This document shows positions 44,202 through 54,748 of a stretch of 64,000 nt of DNA, in pieces (position 1 is the first letter of the stretch; every line of letters starts with the position of its first letter). The position numbers were made by a program, and so were the translations under genes. The notes under the pieces were generated by a model. It was not told where the DNA came from. It did no database searches and was given only the letters and a program-made list of their open reading frames with translations. Origin of the DNA: Microglena sp. YARC (lineage: Eukaryota > Chlorophyta > Chlorophyceae > Chlamydomonadales > Chlamydomonadaceae); NCBI GenBank assembly GCA_022414725.1, contig CM039464.1:49572777-49636776 (forward strand). The letters are read 5' to 3'.

Positions 44202-44552
44202 TGTAATGTGTGAAACACATCTAAGCTTGAAACGGAGTATCAGGAGAGAAAGGAGTTGAACCTCTCTATTGTCTGGCCTCAGACACTCAAGCTCGGCTTA
44301 AGTACCCTACATTCTCCCGCGGTTCAGCGAATAAACCCGTTGATGCTTCTGGACATTCGCATATCATTAAGCCGTTGCTGGAGATGCGAATATCCCGAGT
44401 CGCGGACGTACGGCGCGCGAAGGGCGCGTTGACCGAGGGCGCGGACCAGTTTAACGGTTGTAACCGTCTAGACAGGTCCCGTCAGCTCCCCTTCCTCGGG
44501 GAAGTCGTCGCCACCTCGAGGTAGCGCAGGTGACGGATCGTTATCTGTCACA
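44202..44552 (-). repeat. LTR 3 (5' LTR in coding sense)
   Basis: 351 bp. Private changes include CACATC for CACGTC, ATCATTAAGCC for ATCATAAAGCC, AATATCCCG for AATATGCCG and CGTACGG for CGTAGGG. GATAC follows at 44553-44557. Confidence 0.9.
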
Positions 44553-44557
44553 GATAC

Positions 44558-47197
44558 GAATGACACGCTTGCGAAGTTGAAACGGACAGTTTAGTGCAAC
44601 GTTGCGTTACCCACAAGTTCCCGTGGGTGGGAGAGACGCTGAGAGCAACCAAGGCCTAGGGTGATGAGAATTTGGTCTCGATTTGGTCTCTCCACGCTGG
44701 CAATCTCCTCTTAGTAATAGGAAGAAACGGTCAAATTTCAGTCAGCCGTGCTTTAATAACACCGATCAAGAGGGTATCAATGAGCTAATAAAGGGCAACC
44801 ATGCAAGCCGAGACTTTTAGCCTGACTGGCAAAACCATTCCAGTCGAGGCGACAGCTGTCGACAGCAGGGCATGCAGTGGTATGCAATCAAAGAAGAATC
44901 GCAGGCTAGTGTTACACCTTCGATACAAAGAACAATAATGAAAACAAGCGAGAAAACAAGTATGAAAACTATTGACCGTCATGCTGCGTCATGAGAAAAA
45001 CCAAGACAAAGACAACGACCGGCATGTATGGCGGCATGAGAAAAACATGAACCGGCATACCCGGAAACACGTAATCAAACATACCGTCCTATCAATATAT
45101 ACCGTCCTATCTTAGGTAAATGTTTTCTAACCGACTGGACCCAACTGGACCAGAGGGACGCTCCGGACTGAAGTTGCAAGGAGCTGTCTGGAGCTACCAG
45201 GGTGGCCACAGAGCCCGAACCTACCAATAGTATAAATTGAAGACGGTGGAATATTCTCATTTACATCGGCAGATACATTGCCCAATTCTCTCCTTCCCCC
45301 TTCTCCTTAGGTGAGAAGCTCCCCGATCGGCACTCGGGTCTCGCCCTGCTTACCTGTCTGCTCCTGCGCATGATACGCCCGCTGTGTTTACCCAGCAGCT
45401 GCGGCTAGGCTGGGGTAGCCCAGGCTGAAAGGCTCGACTTTCATAGTTGTACAGTTTGGCTTAGCTAGTTGATACCGCTCCTGGTCGGTGTCACGAAAAC
45501 TCGAAGAAGAGATTGCCAGTGTGGAGAAACCAAATCGAGACCAAATTCTCCTCATCCTACCCCCTGCTTGCCTCTCAGCGTGTCTCCCACCCCGCCTCCG
45601 TCTTCTTGCGCGGCTGCCCGCATACGGTTCGCCTCCCAAACGCACCATCTGCTTCCTATCACACCTCCCCTCATGCAGTTCGCCTCCCCTCACCACCCCC
45701 ACCCCCATCCCCCGCAGGCACTCCCTCCAAACCGAATCCGCCAGCTTCGTGCTTTCTCTAATAGACAAGGTGGGTGGAAGGTTTTATCATTCCGGTTTGC
45801 ATACGCTAACGTGTGCAGTTTCGTACGGTGCTTTGATCTGCGCACGGCGTCGTGCGGCTTTGCTTAATGCCTATATATCAGTAAGTAGATAAGGTATGAT
45901 GTAAGACAGCTGAATCTGCACCGCATCAGACCATGGCTAAGATTCCATGCGCCAGCTGGGCTGTGAAGTCAAGTTCTCGCTTTTCCGCGCTGCTCCTGTG
46001 CTCGTAGCGAGTGGCGCCTGCGCGTGCCGCTTCTGTACTGCCTGTCCGGTACCCCAGTGCAGTTCCGAGTAGTCGCTGCCGCCGGCCCAAGGCCGATACA
46101 AGTGGCAAGATGGTATCTCAGCTGAACAGAGTGTCTCTCTTCTTACTACAATGCGTTCAAATTCCTTTGACCCATATCAGTAACCATGCATGGTTAGAAA
46201 GGTCAAATGATAAAGTTGTTCCCCGCGGGCAGTAGTGTGATCAATCACGCAACAAAGCAATTTTGCCAGGGTTTGGGGGGTACCTAGCCCAGGAAAAGAA
46301 AAGAAAAGCAGTACGCCAATTCGACGTGATTAAGGAAGCTGTCCAAAGGGGGTCCTCGGACAACACCATCAAACCGGGGGGGTGGCTAGGGGGGGCGGTA
46401 CCCCCCACGATAGCCGGTGGCGGAAGAAGGAGTGTGGGACGAGTGTGTAGCAGATTCTATGCGCCGGCGGGTACACACAATGGTATGTGCGCATCGGACT
46501 GCATGCAGGTGGAGGGAGTGGAGGAGGCGGGTGGTGTCAGTAGGATGGATACCGAGAGAAGAAAAAATGGGAATAAGGGAGGCGAACAGGGTACCGAAGG
46601 AGCCGAGGATGATGGGGTCCGGGGAGATGACCCGCCAGGAGAGAGAGAGACTTAGTCCAGGGGCGGGGTTCAGCTGAGAACGTACGCACAGTACGCGTAC
46701 ATATTTCTGAACGCGTACGGACTCCCAATCGACACAACCGTGGGGGAGGGGGCTTTATCTGGCCCAGGGGCCCTCTGATCTGGCCACTTTCTCTTTCGTG
46801 AGCCTCCCCCCCCCGCCCCCCACGACTCACCCCACGACCCCACCCACCCACCCCCTTACGCACTGCCGGCCTTTGCCATGCGACCAGGAGCCCTACGTTG
46901 TTCAGTTTAAGTTATGCTCAGATCACTTCCCTATTGAAGGGGCAAGGAAACAGGGACCTACTCATCCTATGAAACCCTTATCAAATGAAACTTTACACAG
47001 AAGTTTGGGTATGTGGTTTGCTGTTGTGTGATGGGCTGCCTTAGTGCCATGTGGTGTATTATGATGTGGTACCGCATACTCTGGTGCCCTAGCCCACCTT
47101 CCACTGAAAATATCCAAAGTCTCTTTCTGATTCAAAATTAACGAACATTATTTGTACTATTGACACTTGCAGTTTTCCTCTCTCAAAAGCTGCAGCC
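44558..47197. other. Intergenic region before ice-binding gene; no gene recognised
   Basis: Ordinary-complexity sequence with short open frames lacking family motifs. A TATAAATTG occurs near 45230, AAAAGAAAAGAAAAGCAG near 46300, and a C-rich stretch at 46800-46860. The last ~300 bases are the presumed promoter and 5' UTR of the ice-binding gene. One frame at 46263-46655 starts GFGGYLAQEKKRKAVRQFDV but resembles nothing I know. Confidence 0.45.
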
Positions 47198-50100
47198 ATG
47201 CTCTGGCTCGCTCCCATCACGCTCCTGCTGGTCGCAAGCAGCACATGTAGTGCTGGCATTATTGGCCGAAAGATGCTGGAAGATGATTTCCCACCGGCGT
47301 ACAGCACCGGCCATGTTGCAAATTCCTCAACTGTTGATCTTCAATCAGCGGAGGAGTACACTGTGCTCGCCGCCTCCAGGGTCACCAACACGGTGAGTAG
47401 TTACCCACAGCCGTGCATGAGAGCTTTTGATACTTGCTTTTAATCCTGTTGGGTGATGCATCCCTGATGTAATACTGATGTACACCACAAGATCTTGATG
47501 GCTTATCAGCAGATGTATCTGATATAGAAGGTCGGCGACAAAATCTTGCGCAGGCCACTTGCTTGTGGGTGCGTCAAAATACCGATGGTTGTGCCCTCCC
47601 TGAGTCTGGTAACTACTCTGAAATAGGTCGGGCGCCTCATTATATTTTAGCTTTGTACATGTATGCACTGACGTCTCGTTACCATTCCGGGCAGCTGCTA
47701 GATCTGTTATTTTTCTACAACTTCCACCTCAACACTGACACTTGCACTCTGGTTGTGTTGTAGGGCCCCACTACTGTCGGCGGGCTCCTTGGTGTCAGTC
47801 TTGGCTCGGAGGTTTAAGGTGAAACGTACATCTCCTACTCTGTTGAACCAACCCCCAACAAGCGTGCAAGTACCTCTGACGCTGCAATCGCCCAGGAGGA
47901 TCTTGCGGGTGCATACAACAATGCTGCAAGCCGTGTGGAGAATGTGGTCAACATTGGCGTCGTTAATATCGGAGGGCTCACCTTCACCCCTGGCCTGTAC
48001 AAGAGCACTGATGCACTTGAGGTCTCATCGGGCACCTTGTACCTACGAGGCAATGGTGTGTACATTTTCCAGATGGAGAAAACGTTCACGGTGAGTGATA
48101 ATTAATGCGCGCCTCAGATTATTGTCAGGGAAAACACCAAGGAGACAATTGACCTTTCATACTTGCCACTGTTGTTTAATGATCCCTTGCAAGCAAAAAG
48201 TAGGCAGTTCCTGCTCCCCTCCCCTGGTATCCCTGATGAAGCCTCCCACCTACTGGCATCTAACTGTGCGACCCTGTCCTGATTGTCTCCAGATGAGCAC
48301 TGGTCTCCAGATTATCCTCCAAGACGGTGCGCTAGCCAGTGACATCTTTTGGGTGGTTGGAACCTCTGTCACCTTTGAGGCCAACACGGTGGGGGCAGGC
48401 ACCTTCATGGCACACCAATCCATCAGTGTCAAGACTGGTGCATGTATCAAAGGTCGGCTGCTTGCGCTCAATGCGGCTGTCACCATGCAGAGCAATACTG
48501 TGGCCTTCCCTGCTCCTAAAGATTCCAGGCGCCGCCAGCTGCAGAACGTGTACAGCGAGGAAGGTATTTCCCCCGAGGTCTCAGTAAACTTGTTATCTGC
48601 GGAGCAATTCACAGTCCTTGCCTATGCAACAATTACCAATACGGTGAGCCAAATAGCTGTTGTTGTCGGCATGTCTGTATGAATCTACCTCTATTGATGC
48701 ATTAATTGATTCATTATTTCTTCAGCACGTTATATTACACAGCTTGCAGGTATCGTCGAAGCGACTTGCTTAGTGATACAGTGACCCTTGCCTGCCTGAC
48801 TGACTGACTCGATTAGTAATGGCTGCAATGATTCATGCCTGCCTGCCTGCCAGCCAGCTGCCTGCCAGACTTGATTAGTAAAGGCTGCAATGACCCTTGC
48901 CTGCCTGCCTGCCAGACTCGATTAGTAATGGTTGCAATGCTCCTTGCCTGCCTGCCAGCCTGCTTGCATGCCAGCCTGACTCGATTAGTAATGGCTACAA
49001 TGATCATTGCCTGCCTGCCAGCCAGCCTGCCTGGCTCCATTAGAAATGCCTGCAATGAACATTGCCTGCTTGCCTGCCTGCCAGACCTGATTAGTAATGC
49101 CAGCAATGATCCCTGCCTCCCTGCCAGACTCGATTAGTAATGGCCGCAATGATCCTTGCCTGCACGCCTGCCTGCCTGCCTGACTGACTGACTTGATTAG
49201 TGATGGCTGCAATGATCCAAGACTGCCTGCCTGAGTGACTCGATTGGTAATGGCTGCAATGATCATTATCTGCCTGCGAGCCTGCCAGACCTGATTATTA
49301 ATGACTGCAATGATCCTTGCCTGCCTGTCTGCCAGACTGCCTGCCTGACTCGATTAGAAATGGCTGCAATGATCATAACCTGCCTGCGAGCCTGCCAGAC
49401 CTGATTAGTAATGGCTGCAATGATCCATGCCTGCCAGCCTGCCTGCCTGACTTGATTAGTAATGGCTGCAATGATCATTGACTGCCTGCCAGCCTGCCCA
49501 CCTGCCTGCCTGACTCGATTAGTAATGGCTGCAATGATCCATGCCTACCTATCAATCAGTCTGACTCGATTAGTAATGGCTGCAATGATCCCTGCCTGCC
49601 CGACTGACTGACTGACTGCCTGACTTGATTAGTATTGGCTGCAATGATCATTACCTGCCTGATTTAATTAGTAATGGCTGCATTGAGCAGGCCTGCCTGA
49701 CTAGATTAGGAATGACAGTATTGACTTTGCCTACCTGACTCAATTAGTAATGGCCGCAGTATGCCATGCCTGCCATACACACCTCCCAAATGGTTCAGTC
49801 CAATCTGGCATCTTGTGTATCCCAAGCTACCTGGTACTTTTCAGAACAATATGCATTATTCCCCCACTCAATTCTCGCTGTGTGACAGGGCTATTCCCAA
49901 GTTGGAGGGCTCATCGGTGTCAATCCCGGCTCGGCAGTTACAGGCGAAACGGAAATCTCCTTCTTTCGTGAACCGTTACCCTATGGCCGTGTATCCACCA
50001 AGGGTGCTAAAATTCCTAAGGCAGATGCTCAGACAGCATACGATGATGCCAAAGGCCGTGTGGACAACGTGGTGGGTGTGAACATCGTTAATATTGGAGG

Positions 50101-50803
50101 GCTCACTTTCTGGCCTGGCCAGTACAAGTCCACTGGCGCACTTGAGGTCTCATCAGGCGACTTGACCTTGAATGGCAACGGAAATGAATCTGGTGTGTTC
50201 ATTTTCCAGATGGCGGAGACATTCTCGGTGAGTGCAGAGAAAGGCAATATGCAGTGAGTAGGTCATGGTCAGTGAGTAGTGCAGAGAGGTAACATGCTAC
50301 AGGCACGGTCAGCATACAGTAGCACTGACCACCGGGCCATGCTCCTCCAGATCCACTCCTATTTGCGAGAAAATGCATCTGCCCACCATTCATCCATCCA
50401 TGATGCCCCAAGTATTCTGCCACCTTGAGCCGAGTAGTACTTTACTTTAAGCAGACTGTTCAGATGAGTAGTGGCCTGTCATGTATCGTCTTGTCTCTGA
50501 TCCATCCGCCGTCCTTATGAAGCTTCTAAATTACGTACCCTTTCTGATTGTCCTCAGGTGAGCAGTGATATCAAGATGCATCTCGAGAATGGTGCAAAAG
50601 CCCGCAACGTCTTCTGGCAGATTGGCAGCTCTGCGAATCTTGCGTCATACTCCGAGGTGGTGGGCACCTTCATGGCATATGCTAAAATTGATGTGTGGAG
50701 AGGCGCTAAAATCGAGGGGCGGCTGTTTTCGTTGACTGAGGCTGTCAACTTGGTGGCCAATGATGTGGTTTTCCCCTCATGCTCTACAGATGATGCAACC
50801 TAA
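47198..50803 (+). CDS. Two-domain ice-binding-like (DUF3494) secreted protein, in-frame stop
   Basis: Exons 47198-47392, 47764-48090, 48293-48643, 49889-50227 and 50558-50803 join in frame, 485 codons before the final TAA. A signal peptide (MLWLAPITLLLVASSTCSA) is followed by two DUF3494 beta-solenoid domains. Domain 1: AEEYTVLAASRVTNT, VVNIGGLTFTPGLYKS, VYIFQMEKTF, SDIFWVVGTSV, GTFMAHQSI. Domain 2: AEQFTVLAYATITNT, GVNPGSAVTGETEIS, IVNIGGLTFWPGQYKS, GVFIFQMAETF, ARNVFWQIGSSA, GTFMAYAKI. Such proteins bind ice or inhibit its recrystallisation and are widespread in polar algae, often through lateral transfer. Codon 83 (47815-47817) is TAA where domain 2 has ACA (Thr), so a full-length product needs readthrough, a sequencing error, or this is a young pseudogene. 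Intron positions are the same in both domains. Confidence 0.85.
47815..47817 (+). other. Premature TAA in ice-binding domain 1
   Basis: In frame within exon 2: GGCTCGGAGGTTTAAGGTGA. The aligned position in domain 2 reads GGCTCGGCAGTTACAGGCGA with no length difference, so it is two substitutions rather than a frameshift. Confidence 0.85.
48785..49765. repeat. ~50-bp minisatellite in ice-binding intron 3
   Basis: About 19 units of GACTCGATTAGTAATGGCTG and CAATGATCCTTGCCTGCCTG with variable numbers of CCTG/CTGA. It separates the exons for the two domains. Confidence 0.95.
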
Positions 50804-50859
50804 AATGTTGCAGCAGCGGAACCCATTGCCCTTTGCATGGCAGTTGACCATTGGCCGTT

Positions 50860-50990
50860 GACATGTGAATACTGCCAAATGTCTTGTGAATAGTGCCCAT
50901 TGAGTTGTGAAAAGTACCCATTGAATTGTGAATAATGCCCATTGAGTTGTGAATAATGCCCATTGACTACTGAATAATGCCCATTGCAGC
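50860..50990. repeat. ~24-bp repeat in the 3' flank of the ice-binding gene
   Basis: Five copies of TGTGAATAATGCCCATTGAG after the stop codon, probably in the 3' UTR. Confidence 0.85.
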
Positions 50991-51146
50991 CCACGTGTGT
51001 GGATGTGATTGAATGTGATCCGCAAGTGTAGGTGACAGTGAAGAAGCTGCAGTTGGTGGCGCAATGCAACAGGATTATTGTGTGGCAGACCATACCCAGA
51101 ATTTCAATGCATTTCAGATTCATTTCAGGGAAGCATGTCCCTGTCA

Positions 51147-52920
51147 TTACATTACATTACATTACATTACATGTTAAAGTCTACTTGACACCGCGAGGGT
51201 GTATGAGACTCTGTGCTTTAAACAAAAAGAAAAAGCACCCACAAAGCAAAAAACCCCATTACATCAGGGGTGTGTCGAGGACAAACAAACCAAACTCCCA
51301 ACCACCGTTTTGGTGGCGTAGGTATTAAACCCCTTACAGCCGGACCCAGATCTCAACCACTTACAGTGGCGGAGGTAAGAAGCTAACAAATGAGAAGTCA
51401 CAAGAAGAAGAAAAAAAGGGATGATAAATTACGGTGCCACTAAGCAGTCCAGGGCTTCCTGTCTTGCTCTTCTACAAGTAGAAAGATAGTCGGCTAGGTT
51501 GCTCCAAAAAGACTTAGTGCCATTTCCATTCATAAAGGTTCTGAATGTGGAATCGCAGAATTCCACATTCCATACGGTTAAGTTGGTATCCTCATGGACA
51601 TGCCTATAAATATCTGTAAACAGCTTCTGGTAGCGGAGGCGAATATCATTATAAAAAGGGCACTCAAACATATGCATTTCATCCTCAGGTTTTTGGAACC
51701 CACACATTTGACAGTGTCTCATTGAGCGAGGGATGTGTGCTCTATCCACCACCTTCATTCTTTCTGTGTTCAGCCAATGGGAACCCATTCTAAACTGTGC
51801 TATAGAACGAATCTGATCCTGCTTATGTAAGGCGGATGTAAAGGGAATCAAGCCATTCTCATCATTGCTGTTGGCTGCGAACCATTTTTGGTATCGGAGG
51901 CGTTTAAAGCCAACCCTTCTCTCATCAGGGATGTCTCTAACTGCATTGGTGTCACTTGGGTACTTAAACCTCCATGACTCAAAAACTTCAGACATAATAC
52001 CTTCGACATCGACAGCCTCCAAAATGTTGATGTTTTTACTGGATCCTAGCTTGTGGAGAGCACAACGCAAGTCATGAACCCAGCCAGTGTTGGAGTCAAA
52101 AGATTCCTCAAGAGCCATTCTAATGAGATCCTCAGGTTCTTTATGTATGGTCTTGTTCCAGAAGCGCAAAGCTTGTTTAAGCCAAGCAAAACACAACGGG
52201 GTTCTACCCAGCTCTTCCATGATAATATTAGATGTAGTAGATTGGCAAACACCCAACATTTGTTTAAGTATACCTCTATGCCATTTCTCACAAGCATGGT
52301 CATTTGAGATAAGTGTGTTGTTCAGAATAGAAGGAGCCCACACCTCACAGCCAAAATTCAGGATAGGTTGTACAAGAGAATCAAACAGGTGGGTGAGAAT
52401 ATCAATATTGTATATCTCCATAGTATGGCATCGCCTACGGAGCATGTGGTGTGCCTTTTGGGCCTTAGTGAGCATCCTAGAAAAAGCAGCTTTTGCACGA
52501 TTGCTTGAGTCACCATCCACAAAGAGGGATCCCAAGTAGATAAAAGATAACTTTGTAGAAAGTTGTGCTCCATCATAGACAAATTTGTAATCAGGATCCA
52601 TGCGGGCCTCATCACAGAATTGCTTGTTGAAAACGACAATCTCAGTTTTCTTTATATTCACAGCCATCTTAGTAGCCTCACAGAAATCTCTCAGACAGTC
52701 AAGCATCGCTTGCATATCTGCCGGGGATTCTGCCATTATAGCTAGGTCATCAGCATAAAGTAACAGTTGCAGAATCTTTCCCCTAAGCTCAGCCCCTACA
52801 TTTGGGAGCTTGGATTGGAGGAACGATTCAATGTCATGATGGAGGAACGATTCAATGTCATGAGCAAGGAAGTTAAAGAGATTATTAGGAAATTATTGCC
52901 ATGTTACTGCAAATGGGTTG
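51147..52920 (-). pseudogene. 5'-truncated LINE (non-LTR retrotransposon) ORF2 fragment
   Basis: An open frame runs on the minus strand from about 52890 to 51439. It carries the RT block LPNVGAELRG..LLLYADDLAIMAE (catalytic YADD near 52760-52740), KKTEIVVFNK, the thumb-like YLGSLFVDGDS, and a C-terminal zinc-finger region CQMCGFQKPEDEMHMFECPF. The C-terminal CxxC..H..C and absence of an RNase H are LINE features. The 3' end on this strand is a (TGTAA)n tail (51147-51172), typical of target-primed insertion. Upstream, VTWQ then TAA (52893-52895) then FPNNLFNFL corresponds to the conserved GVxQGxxLSPLLFN block, so the frame is broken there and the rest is lost. The fragment lies just downstream of the ice-binding gene in opposite orientation. 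Confidence 0.88.
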
Positions 52921-53130
52921 TGGGATTGGATTGGATTGGATTGGATTGGATTGGATTGGAGGAACGATTCATGGATTGGATTGGATTGGAGGAACGATTC
53001 ATGGATTGGATTGGATTGGAGGAACGATTCATGGATTGGATTGGATTGGAGGAACGATTCAATGTCATGAGCAAGGAAGTTAAAGAGATTATTAGGAAAT
53101 TATTGCCATGTTACTGCAAATGGGTTGTGG
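52833..53130. repeat. LINE segment duplicated around a (GGATT)n array
   Basis: The ~90-bp piece TCAATGTCATGAGCAAGGAA to GCAAATGGGTTGTGG occurs at 52833-52922 and again at 53059-53130. Between them lie GGATTGGATT runs punctuated by four GGAGGAACGATTCATGGATT units. A further short duplication, GGAGGAACGATTCAATGTCA, sits at 52816-52850. Confidence 0.92.
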
Positions 53131-54748
53131 GTCCTTGCAAATCGGAAGCTTGCTATGTAATGCAGGCCTATAGATTGGTGTGAAGTATATAAGTAGGTGG
53201 GCAGTTAATAGATTGGTGGGCAGCTAATAGATTGGTGGGCAGCCAATAGATTGGTGGGCAGCCAATGTATTGTTGGGCAGCTACATGTATAGGTGAACAA
53301 GTGGATGATACTTGGCTTGGCGGAGGCTATCTTAGATCCCATACTCATATATTGATTTCTTCAATCAACCTCTGTCGAGTCACTTTTTGTTAATTATAAA
53401 ATATGTTGGATGTGAGATTAGGGTTTGTGACTGCTGAGTTTTCGGACAATCGTGATATGGCAGTCCTACTTCTCACACTGACTATGAATTATAATGGACA
53501 ATGCTTCTTTTTGTTCGTCCTGTGGATCATGGATCAAATAATGAATGGTAATATATTTGGACCTTTATCCATGCTTAGATTGGTTTCTCAGTTGTTCAGC
53601 ACTTACTAGCTGTCGAGGTTGCTTCATCAGCTTGTTTGCTGGTGAATGCTTGGCTAGGAGTGCGTGTGTAGGACGCTTTCCCCTCAACACATGTATTTTT
53701 ATGTATGCAATTCTACTTCCGCTAAGCTGAATTGTATTCAGTTTGACTGTCCATCTAACCGGGGGTGTCAGTTATTTCGGTTGCGTCTGCCAGTAGGTCA
53801 AGACACGCGTAGTATACAAGTGACGGATACTGTATACATCAGAAAGGCAGCTCGCTTGTTGCCCACTTTTTTATGTGTTTGTTTCGTGTAACAATCCTCG
53901 AACCTTAATTTTCCCTATCTTTTCACTTCCTAAATATCCATATCTGGTATCTCTCGTTCCCAACAACGGTTGAAAAATATGGCAAATTGACTAGGCCGAA
54001 TGGTATATATTGCCAGTTTGCCACACGCACTTGAAACGTAAGGCCGATAGTGTTATTCACCGGGTTTAACCGGCTCACCTAGAGTGACTTAGAGTGCACA
54101 GGACTCCTCCCTGCTGCACTGTACTGCTGTGCCGCTGCCAACTATGGCACGGACTCTGATGCCGGTACCATGAGGTACTACGGCATCCCAGTACTTTCTC
54201 CTAGCGCATTGATTGAATGCTTATCTAACTGTAAAGATCTTATCCTTACCGTCTTCCCCTCGTCTCTGTGCTCTGCACATACTCCGGAAATTCACAGGTT
54301 ACGGTCCCTTCGCTTTAGATTGTCCTTGCTCGACGGTATTCCGAGCTGAAGGGCATTTTGATTGTTGTCGCGCGGAGTGAATCAATTGAAAGGATCGAGT
54401 AAGGCTCTCCACCCGACAAGATCCTCCCCGCTGGGACACCACTCTTGTGCGGTATATCATCCGCGTATCCAGATTGATTCTGCTCCATTGAGCATCAAGC
54501 TGTCGTCCAGCACCCCCCCCCTGACAACCATCTCTACCTCCACTGCGCCCCCACCACCCCCCTTCCCACCTCCCACGCCCAGTTGCTTACGCAACCTCAG
54601 CCGTCTCTCAGCCACCTCCTGACCTCTCCACTCTCCAGCTCCCTCCCCAGTTGGTCTCCACCTCCGACTGTCTCCTGCTCCCCTTCTCCATCCCGTTGCA
54701 CCCGCAATCTCTGCCGCTCCATCTCTGCAACTGCTTCGTCGCATCACT
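53131..54748. other. No gene recognised
   Basis: Five 18-bp copies of AGATTGGTGGGCAGCTAA (53175-53275), then unique AT-rich sequence. From about 54360 it is C-rich and leads into the copia element. A 5' LTR for that element may be here but could not be delimited. Confidence 0.45.

Larger units (their letters stand above)
38489..44552 (-). mobile_element. Tandem Ty3/gypsy chromovirus: LTR-int-LTR-int-LTR
   Basis: Three near-identical LTRs (38489-38840, 41346-41696, 44202-44552) alternate with two 2505-bp internal regions. LTRs run TG..CA. Reading on the minus strand, a primer-binding-like TTTGGTTTCGGAGCC follows each 5' LTR and a polypurine tract GAGAGGGGGGAAA precedes each 3' LTR. The internal region holds decayed pol pieces in shifting frames: an RT fragment (SGLAIAPSAFM, then IVYLED at the YLDD site, then KYLGHVLSRDG), an integrase zinc-binding piece (YYWWPAMRLDV..CHLC), and a C-terminal chromodomain (VVVDHQIDSGLLRYFV..). 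Both copies share the frameshifts. Most of gag, protease and the integrase core are missing, so it is defective. One GATAC duplication flanks the whole block. Confidence 0.9.

Noticed and set aside
38484..44557. Assembly duplication as the sole explanation for the two chromovirus copies
   Set aside because: The copies differ by several scattered single-base changes and indels and the three LTRs have private variants, so they are probably real, though read depth should confirm.
46263..46655. 130-codon frame starting GFGGYLAQEKKRKAV
   Set aside because: No recognisable family, no clear splice context, and the second half is G-rich low complexity.
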